From a bacterium (GTDB lineage: Bacteria; Patescibacteriota; Gracilibacteria; UBA1369; GCA-2718715): a stretch of 10,761 nt of DNA. Where the stretch lies: assembly GCA_030426295.1 (NCBI GenBank), contig JAUHYY010000028.1, forward strand, positions 1 through 10,761, in the 5' to 3' direction. Both the position numbers and the translations under genes were made by a program. Below the pieces are notes generated by a model, which worked only from the letters and a program-made list of their open reading frames with translations, had not been told where the DNA came from and searched no databases. Of the stretch, positions 1-5,735 are shown one piece after another; positions within the stretch are counted from its first letter, which is position 1, and every line of letters starts with the position of its first letter.

Positions 1-813
1 GAAAGTGGAATCTTTCAATATTTTGAAGATCCAAATATTCAATCATTTAAAGATCGACTAGATAAATCTGGATTCGAATATCAGATAATTAACAAGCAAA
101 AAAACAGGCTCACTCCATTTAATATACTTTCTTTCTTCTTGGACTTCCTTACAGAACAAGGAATTCCTGACAACGCAATTATACTTGTGCTTTTACTCCC
201 AATAATTGCAACCGCTATCGCATTCATGAAACAAGTAATAGGTATTACAACTTTAGGTATTTATACTCCAACCATAATCACACTTACTTTCCTTATTCTA
301 GGTCTAAAATTTGGGATGGTAGTATTATTCTTCATTGTAGCAATGGGTACAATTGCTCATAAACTAGTTAAACCATTAAAGCTCTTATACATACCTAAGA
401 TGGCCTTAATAATAACCTCTGTATCAATAATCATATTCCTTCTACTAACAGTTACAGTTTATTTAAATCTATTTGATATAGAATTTATTTCATTAGCAAT
501 ATTTCCTGTAGTTATAATGGGAACCATGACCGAAAAATTTGTTTCAATAAGATCTGAGAAAGGTTTATCTACATCACTAATTATGATGATTGAAACCTTC
601 TTCGTATCTCTTGTAGCGTACTTCTTAGCAGGAGGATCTATCGATTTATACTTCTTCGAAATTCAATGGAGCTACCTACAAAATCTAGTATTAAATACTC
701 CAGAAGTAGTAGTTCTATTTATACTTATAAATATTTATTTAGGAAGATGGACAGGATTGAGACTTACAGAATACTTACAATTCAGAGATGTACTTAAAGA
801 TATCGTAGAATAA
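1..813 (+). CDS. 7TM protein of the inactive-transglutaminase-fused family, C-terminal part (5' end outside window)
   Basis: The reading frame is open from base 1, so this is the last 270 codons of a longer gene; the TTG at 139 is an internal codon, not a likely start. The first ~50 residues are soluble and look like the linker after a degenerate transglutaminase-like domain. Then come about seven hydrophobic helices, with conserved-looking motifs IGITTLGIYTPT, LYIPKMALI, MTEKFVS and a terminal LGRWTGLRLTEY. These match my memory of the seven-helix domain usually fused to an inactive transglutaminase (7TM_transglut type). The family is known to sit beside RimK-like ATP-grasp ligases, and here such a ligase starts one base after the stop (TAA-T-ATG). 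By inference it is the inner-membrane partner or substrate-presenting subunit for that enzyme. The biochemical role is not established by the sequence. Family assignment is fairly sure; function is not. Confidence 0.8.
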   Translation, partial: ESGIFQYFEDPNIQSFKDRLDKSGFEYQIINKQKNRLTPFNILSFFLDFLTEQGIPDNAIILVLLLPIIATAIAFMKQVIGITTLGIYTPTIITLTFLILGLKFGMVVLFFIVAMGTIAHKLVKPLKLLYIPKMALIITSVSIIIFLLLTVTVYLNLFDIEFISLAIFPVVIMGTMTEKFVSIRSEKGLSTSLIMMIETFFVSLVAYFLAGGSIDLYFFEIQWSYLQNLVLNTPEVVVLFILINIYLGRWTGLRLTEYLQFRDVLKDIVE

Positions 814-814
814 T

Positions 815-3178
815 ATGTTCAATTGGAATCGAGGACTTCTTGGAATCAACGCAAGAAACCTTATATACATACAGAAACTAAACAAAAGAGAAGCAATAAG
901 GTTTGCTGACAGTAAACTTAAAACTAAACATTACCTTGCTGCACGTGGTATTCCTGTGCCTAAACTCTTCGGTGTTATAAGAAATCATGAAGAACTCAAC
1001 AACTTCGATTTTGGAAGTCTACCAGGAAATATAGTTCTAAAACCAAATCGAGGAGCAGGAGGTGACGGCATTTTAGTTTTTAAAGAAAGAAAAGGATCAG
1101 ATTTCATAACTGCAGGAGGGAGAACCTTCCCATTAGAGGACATGAAAAACCATATTAATGATATTTTAGACGGACGTTTCTCAATAAACGGAATTCAGGA
1201 TACTGCTTTTTTTGAGCAAAGAATTGAAACTGACGCAGAGGTAACTCCTTACACTTACAAAGGCTTACCAGACATAAGAATAATTGTTTACAACTTAATT
1301 CCTGTAATGGCAATGTTAAGACTACCAACAAGAGAGTCAGAAGGTAGAGCAAATATGGCTCAAGGAGCACTTGGGGTAGGAATAGACTTAGCAACAGGAA
1401 AACCTACATACATCGCAAAGAAAAACAAAATCATCAAAGAAATTCCTGATGTAGGAAAATTCAGCCCTGACTTTAAAATTCCACATTGGGATGAAATGCT
1501 TTTAATTGCATCAAAGTGTCAAATGATCACTAATCTCGGATACTTAGCCGTAGATATTGCCATTGATGAAACCGCAGGGCCAATTCTTCTCGAAATAAAT
1601 GCGAGAGCAGGCTTAAAAGTTCAAGTAGCCAACAAAGCGCCGCTTAGAAAAAGACTGGAACAGGCTAGTGAAATTAAAGTAATGAGTCCCGAGAAAGGTG
1701 TAGCTGTAGCCAAAGACGTATTTGGTAACAAAGGTACATCAACTTCTACCTCTAAAGAAACGAAACCTAAAATTGGACTTAGCGAGATTGCAGAACTTAT
1801 ACTCGAAGGCAAAAAACTCGTACTAAAAGCCAAGATCGATCCAACAAGAAAACAAACAGTAATAAACAGAGAGTTAAAAGATCTTTTCAAAAACCCTAAA
1901 TCTGAAGTAAAAATAAAGTTCGATCTTGCAGGCAAAAGATTACAAACTGTAGCTAGATTCGGTAAAACACCTGAAAACACAGGCCTAATTATCGGACAAC
2001 GTGATGTAACCGATTTCCTAATTGATGTTAATAAAAAATCTACATCAAAGGGCGAATCTAAGCTTCCAAAATCAAAAGAAAAAAACGAAAAATTTAATTT
2101 TTACTACGTTCCCCAAATCGACTTTGGGCAAGTTGACTATCAAATTCACGAAGTTGCAAGCAACATAAAACTTTTGCATAGATTAACGCCAGTAAACCTC
2201 AAAGAAGAAATGGCAAAGTTTGACCAAGATCAACAATACAATCCACAATTCACATACAGATCTAACCAAGAACTTGTAATAGAACTCCTAAAAGTACTAG
2301 AAAACATTAAAACTGACGATTCTAATCTTGGTAAAGTATTCGAGTTAAAACGTGTAGAGCTTATAAATCAAATAAGAATGATCGAGCATATTGGTGCTGA
2401 TGACTTTACTGATTTAGCAAGTCTCGTTTACAAAGCTCCTACTAAAGATGAACTAGTACTAGCAGAAAGCATGCGTAAAAATTACAAATATTATCAGGCT
2501 CCAAAATCAAAAAAACTAAATACAAAAAAAGCTAGCAAGATTTTTGAAGAAACACTTAAGAAATATAACCTCAACGCATGGAAAGTAATAATAAAACAAA
2601 ACATGGTAGGGGATATAAGCGTAAATAAAAGTAACGCAATATTCATAAAGGCAGGTGCAAAATTCTCAGAAAATAGAATTAAAAAATTAATCGCACATGA
2701 AATCGAAACTCACATCCTAACTGCTGAAAATGGAAAACGACAACCATATAGAATTTTCCAAGATGGAACTGCAAACTACCTACAAACACAAGAAGGATTA
2801 GCGATATACAACCAAGAGCTAGCAATGCATATTTACCCACACAGCTACTTTGCATCGGGGAACATAATCGCATCAGATATAGTTTGTAATCACTCATTCT
2901 CTGAAAGCTATCACATTCTAAAGAAAATTGGATTCGCATCGAACAAAGCAAAAACTCTTTGCTTAAAAGTTAAACGAGGAATAGAAGACACAGCCAAAAA
3001 AGGTGGGTCTCATAAGCAAGCTATCTACTTTAGAGGAGCAACAGAAATATCAAAATATGTAAAAGATGGCGGAAAACTAGAAGAGCTATATATTGGTAAA
3101 ATTTCACTAGAACAAATGCACATGATAAACAAACTCGAATCTCTCAACAAACCAACTATTCTACCTGAATGGTACTAA
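815..3178 (+). CDS. Fusion: RimK-like ATP-grasp ligase + degenerate retropepsin-like domain + DUF1704/MATCAP (QEGLA) metallopeptidase
   Basis: Three domains are visible in 787 residues. (1) Residues ~1-290 are an ATP-grasp of the alpha-L-glutamate-ligase-related type: LLGINARN near the start, glycine-rich loop KPNRGAGGDGI (76-86), PDIRIIVY (152-159), RLPTRESEGRAN (169-180) and metal-binding LLEINARAG (258-266). (2) Residues ~318-407 follow the RimB-like retropepsin pattern, with KAKID (338-342), then a hydrophobic strand, and LIIGQRDVTDFLIDV (391-405). The catalytic Asp-Thr-Gly is replaced by Asp-Pro-Thr at 342-344, so this part is probably inactive. (3) Residues ~430-787 are a DUF1704 domain with zinc motif HEIETH (628-633, HExxxH) and QEGLA (659-663), whose Glu660 is the expected third ligand. 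Known relatives of the domains ligate amino acids or act as carboxypeptidases. Joint action on one peptide or protein tail is inference. The gene is co-transcribed with the upstream 7TM gene; no Shine-Dalgarno sequence is visible. The substrate is unknown. Confidence 0.85.
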   Translation: MFNWNRGLLGINARNLIYIQKLNKREAIRFADSKLKTKHYLAARGIPVPKLFGVIRNHEELNNFDFGSLPGNIVLKPNRGAGGDGILVFKERKGSDFITAGGRTFPLEDMKNHINDILDGRFSINGIQDTAFFEQRIETDAEVTPYTYKGLPDIRIIVYNLIPVMAMLRLPTRESEGRANMAQGALGVGIDLATGKPTYIAKKNKIIKEIPDVGKFSPDFKIPHWDEMLLIASKCQMITNLGYLAVDIAIDETAGPILLEINARAGLKVQVANKAPLRKRLEQASEIKVMSPEKGVAVAKDVFGNKGTSTSTSKETKPKIGLSEIAELILEGKKLVLKAKIDPTRKQTVINRELKDLFKNPKSEVKIKFDLAGKRLQTVARFGKTPENTGLIIGQRDVTDFLIDVNKKSTSKGESKLPKSKEKNEKFNFYYVPQIDFGQVDYQIHEVASNIKLLHRLTPVNLKEEMAKFDQDQQYNPQFTYRSNQELVIELLKVLENIKTDDSNLGKVFELKRVELINQIRMIEHIGADDFTDLASLVYKAPTKDELVLAESMRKNYKYYQAPKSKKLNTKKASKIFEETLKKYNLNAWKVIIKQNMVGDISVNKSNAIFIKAGAKFSENRIKKLIAHEIETHILTAENGKRQPYRIFQDGTANYLQTQEGLAIYNQELAMHIYPHSYFASGNIIASDIVCNHSFSESYHILKKIGFASNKAKTLCLKVKRGIEDTAKKGGSHKQAIYFRGATEISKYVKDGGKLEELYIGKISLEQMHMINKLESLNKPTILPEWY

Positions 3179-4194
3179 CGCCAAAACAAACAAGCATCAC
3201 CAAAACTGTAGAACCTTAAACGATTATCGATTGCAAACTGATAAACCTTTAGAGCATTTTCTCTACCAATAAATGCAGAAACAAGTATGAATAAAGAGCT
3301 CTTTGGCAAATGAAAATTAGTTATCAAACCATCAACAGACCAATTATCATAAGGTGGATAAATAAATATATCTGTTTCGTCTTCAAAAGGAACAAACTCT
3401 TTGCTGTTCCATGCAGACTGCAAAGTTCTCAAACTTGTAGTTCCAACCGAAACCAACTTGTATCCTTTAGATCTTAAACTATTTAACTCTGCTGCTGTCT
3501 TTGGATCCAATACACAGTATTCCTTATGTAGCTTATTACCAGATACCTCATCATCTTTAAGCGGAGCAAAAGTGCCTAGCCCAACATTCAAACTAACATA
3601 TTTAAAAATAACACCCGACTCTTTCAAACTAGCCAACAACTCTTCTGTAAAATGAAGACCCGCGGTAGGAGCAGCCACACTTCCAACATTTTGCGCATAG
3701 ACCGTTTGATACGACTCTTCAAATTTATTTGGATCATCCTGCTTTATATATGGAGGCAAAGGAACGCTCCCATGTGAATCCAAGAAACTATAAATATCAA
3801 CATTCGAATTATACTCAATATTACGGGTACCATCAGAATTTATGCCTACAACACTAAAATCACAATCAGATACTTTAAAGTTACTACCAACTTTAAAATA
3901 CTTGCCTGGTCTAACCATACAATTCAAGGTTTGATCATCGTTAAGTCCTAAAACAAATATTTCATGTGTTCTACCAGCTTGCTCAAATGTAAGCCTAGCC
4001 TTGTAAACTTTTGTATTATTAAATATCAAAACAGTCTTTGATGGCAAATAATCAAAAACATGACTAAAGCTTGTTTTAGAAATAGTTTCATGAGAAAAAA
4101 CTAACAAAGAACTTGCATCTCTCGGAATAGCAGGAAAGTCAGCAATTAAATTTGCATCTAAATCAAAATCAAAATCTTCAAGCTTTAGGTTCAA
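3175..4194 (-). CDS. queA: S-adenosylmethionine:tRNA ribosyltransferase-isomerase
   Basis: QueA transfers and isomerises the ribosyl group of S-adenosylmethionine onto preQ1 at tRNA position 34, forming epoxyqueuosine; it is cytoplasmic. At 339 residues it is of normal length. Family motifs are intact: NNTKVYKARL (59-68), GSVAAPTAGLHFTEELL (171-187), VGLGTFAPLKDDEV (204-217), VGTTSLRTLQSA (250-261), TDIFIYPPY (274-282) and DGLITNFHLPKSSL (288-301). The start is TTG at 4194: it is the first start codon after an in-frame stop, and the residues behind it (LKLEDFDFDLDANLIA) match the conserved QueA N-terminus. The start lies 17 bases inside the end of the PP2C gene, so translation is probably coupled. 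The 3' end overlaps the convergent fusion gene by 4 bases. Other queuosine genes such as tgt are not in the window. Confidence 0.95.
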   Translation of the reverse strand: MNLKLEDFDFDLDANLIADFPAIPRDASSLLVFSHETISKTSFSHVFDYLPSKTVLIFNNTKVYKARLTFEQAGRTHEIFVLGLNDDQTLNCMVRPGKYFKVGSNFKVSDCDFSVVGINSDGTRNIEYNSNVDIYSFLDSHGSVPLPPYIKQDDPNKFEESYQTVYAQNVGSVAAPTAGLHFTEELLASLKESGVIFKYVSLNVGLGTFAPLKDDEVSGNKLHKEYCVLDPKTAAELNSLRSKGYKLVSVGTTSLRTLQSAWNSKEFVPFEDETDIFIYPPYDNWSVDGLITNFHLPKSSLFILVSAFIGRENALKVYQFAIDNRLRFYSFGDACLFWR

Positions 4195-5320
4195 TTGTAG
4201 TCCAGTTAGTACTTACTAAATTTTCAGATTCTGATACTACATCATTATTTGAATATCTCATAACAATTAATGTCATATCATCTTTCTGAACAGTATCACC
4301 AGTAAAGCTAGTAACATCCAAAGATAATGCTTCAAATAAACCAAGGGAGTTGCCCAAGTGCCCATACTGCTTCACAGCAGTTTTAAGCCGCTCTAATCCA
4401 TACAACTCTCCTGCAGAATTTACAGCCTCTGTAATTCCATCAGAATACATTACAATCATATCTTGTTCGTGAAGAACCAATTCTTTCTCTGAAACAATTT
4501 CAGAAATATCTTCAGCCATTGCCAATGCAATACCACCAGTAGGAATAGCCTCACATACTCCTTCAGCAGCTCTATATATTAAAATATGTTCATGACCCGC
4601 TCCAGTATAAAAAAGCTTTCTTGACTGAGTATCCCACCTAAAAAACGCTGTTGTCATAAACATAGAGGAATTAACTCTAGGTTTAAGTACTTTATTAATT
4701 GAAACAGCTAAATCTTTAGTATTCTTTGTTAAAGGCAACATAACATCGAATAAAGTACTTACCATCATCATAATCAAACCAGCCGGGGCTCCATGACCAG
4801 TAACATCACCTATATATATATAGTATTCATTACCCTTCTGTACTATCGAGAAACTATCACCACCTACTTCATCAGCAGGTCGTGTTTTTGCAACTGTATC
4901 AAGTCCAGGAACAACAGGTATACTAACTGGTAAAACACTAGCCTGTATATCACTTGCCAAAGTTAACTCTGAGGCCATTCTTTCACCTTCTTTAAGCTCA
5001 AAAGAAATCGATTCTAAATTATCTGTAACCTCATTAAAAAAATGTGCGATCAGACCAAACTCATCTTTAGTTGGAACTTTAACCTTCTCATACTTATTGC
5101 CTGCGATAACTGCAGCAACTTGCCGTGAAATCAACTTCAAGGGTAAATAAACAGTTTTTCTATAATAAAATGTAACTAGCGCTAAAGAAGCAAAAATTAT
5201 TACAAGAAAAAGAATTAAACTTTTTAATTTAAAGAAAAAAGCAAAAAATAAACCTGTAAAAATAGCCAGATTAACCAACATAAATCTTACAAAATTCTTG
5301 TTTGCTAAATAACTAAACAT
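4178..5320 (-). CDS. Membrane-anchored SpoIIE/RsbU-type PP2C serine phosphatase with HAMP-like linker
   Basis: This is probably a metal-dependent phosphatase that dephosphorylates a STAS-domain protein, most simply the one encoded one base upstream. Two hydrophobic helices (~9-30 and ~34-52) with only a few residues between them anchor it; there is no periplasmic sensor domain. A HAMP-like segment follows (~55-105: YLPLKLISRQVAAVIAG, KDEFGLIAHFFNEVTD). The PP2C domain covers ~115-356: LASDIQASVLP, EVGGDSF with Asp155, GDVTGHGAPAGL with Asp172, FMTTAFFRWD, GAGHEH, YSDGITEAVN with Asp294, and KDDMTLIVMRY with Asp347/348. The metal-binding acidic residues are therefore present and an active enzyme is expected. 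It starts at ATG 5320 after TAA-T, and its 3' end overlaps queA by 17 bases. Classical partner switching also needs an RsbW-like kinase, which is not encoded in this window. Confidence 0.9.
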   Translation of the reverse strand: MFSYLANKNFVRFMLVNLAIFTGLFFAFFFKLKSLILFLVIIFASLALVTFYYRKTVYLPLKLISRQVAAVIAGNKYEKVKVPTKDEFGLIAHFFNEVTDNLESISFELKEGERMASELTLASDIQASVLPVSIPVVPGLDTVAKTRPADEVGGDSFSIVQKGNEYYIYIGDVTGHGAPAGLIMMMVSTLFDVMLPLTKNTKDLAVSINKVLKPRVNSSMFMTTAFFRWDTQSRKLFYTGAGHEHILIYRAAEGVCEAIPTGGIALAMAEDISEIVSEKELVLHEQDMIVMYSDGITEAVNSAGELYGLERLKTAVKQYGHLGNSLGLFEALSLDVTSFTGDTVQKDDMTLIVMRYSNNDVVSESENLVSTNWTTIEPKA

Positions 5321-5321
5321 A

Positions 5322-5681
5322 TTAATTTATAAGGCTAATAGCTTCTTCAACTGAAGACAAAGGTTTAACGACATTAGTAAGTCCTATTAAGCCAAAAACA
5401 TCATTAACCTGTGGCTGCGGATTAATAATGAATAACTTTTTACCTAGCTTGTTAACTTTGTAATACAAAGAAACCATCAATCCAACTCCTTCAGAATTAA
5501 TAAAATCAAAATAAGTAAGATCAAAAATTAAAGCTTCATCACTAAACTTTTCAATGAAATCAAGCAGAACAGTTCTAATATCAGATATATTAGATTTATC
5601 CATTTCTCCCTTAAACTCAACAATTACAAATTTCTGATCGTCACTCTTTTTACCAATAACATTAAGATCTAACTTTGCCAT
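5322..5681 (-). CDS. STAS-domain anti-sigma-factor-antagonist-like protein (RsbV/SpoIIAA type)
   Basis: This 119-residue protein is a single STAS domain: VIVEFKGEMDKSN (19-31) at the N-terminal strands and LIFDLTYFDFINSEGVGLMVSLYYK (51-75 region) at the phospho-site, then KLFIINPQPQVNDVFGLIGL. The family phospho-site is usually Asp-Ser-Ser/Thr-Gly. Here it reads Asn-Ser-Glu-Gly (62-65), so the usual acceptor serine, Ser63, is kept while the flanking Asp and second Ser/Thr are changed. In the family, the unphosphorylated form binds a kinase/anti-sigma factor and is restored by a PP2C phosphatase. The phosphatase is encoded directly downstream with one base between stop and ATG. A TATAAT and a perfect 7-bp dyad lie just upstream, so this is likely the first gene of STAS-PP2C-queA. 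The actual binding partner is unknown. Confidence 0.88.
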   Translation of the reverse strand: MAKLDLNVIGKKSDDQKFVIVEFKGEMDKSNISDIRTVLLDFIEKFSDEALIFDLTYFDFINSEGVGLMVSLYYKVNKLGKKLFIINPQPQVNDVFGLIGLTNVVKPLSSVEEAISLIN

Positions 5682-5682
5682 T

Positions 5683-5702
5683 TACGCAAATTAAATTGCG
5701 TA
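5683..5702 (-). repeat. Perfect 7-bp dyad (TACGCAA / TTGCGTA) at the STAS gene start
   Basis: The arms 5683-5689 and 5696-5702 are exact inverted repeats around a 6-base AT centre. The inner end lies one base before the ATG (5681). The dyad would cover about -2 to +18 of the predicted transcript, so it could be a repressor site, or a small RNA hairpin next to the start codon. There is no T-run, so it is not a terminator. Confidence 0.5.
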
Positions 5703-5706
5703 CAAA

Positions 5707-5735
5707 ATTATATCTGATGCTTATCTCGAACGCAA
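5707..5735 (-). promoter_or_regulatory. Predicted promoter of STAS-PP2C-queA
   Basis: A perfect TATAAT sits at 5712-5707, preceded by AGA rather than TGA. The best -35 at 17-base spacing is TTGCGT (5735-5730), which matches only the TTG half of the consensus and lies inside the end of the transporter gene. The inferred start near 5700 gives a leader of about 19 bases. A weak -35 fits a promoter that needs an activator or is controlled by the adjoining dyad. Confidence 0.45.

Noticed and set aside
139..141. TTG as the start of the 7TM protein.
   Set aside because: The frame is open without stop back to base 1 and the upstream residues fit a family linker, so the gene continues out of the window.
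1155..1980. Open frames on the minus strand opposite the ATP-grasp gene (1155-1394 and 1621-1980).
   Set aside because: They mirror a strongly supported coding frame, lack family motifs, and look like antisense shadows.
4809..4822. TATATATATATA tract that could look like a repeat or promoter.
   Set aside because: It encodes the Tyr-Ile-Tyr-Ile strand just before the GDVTGHG motif of the PP2C domain and is explained by coding.
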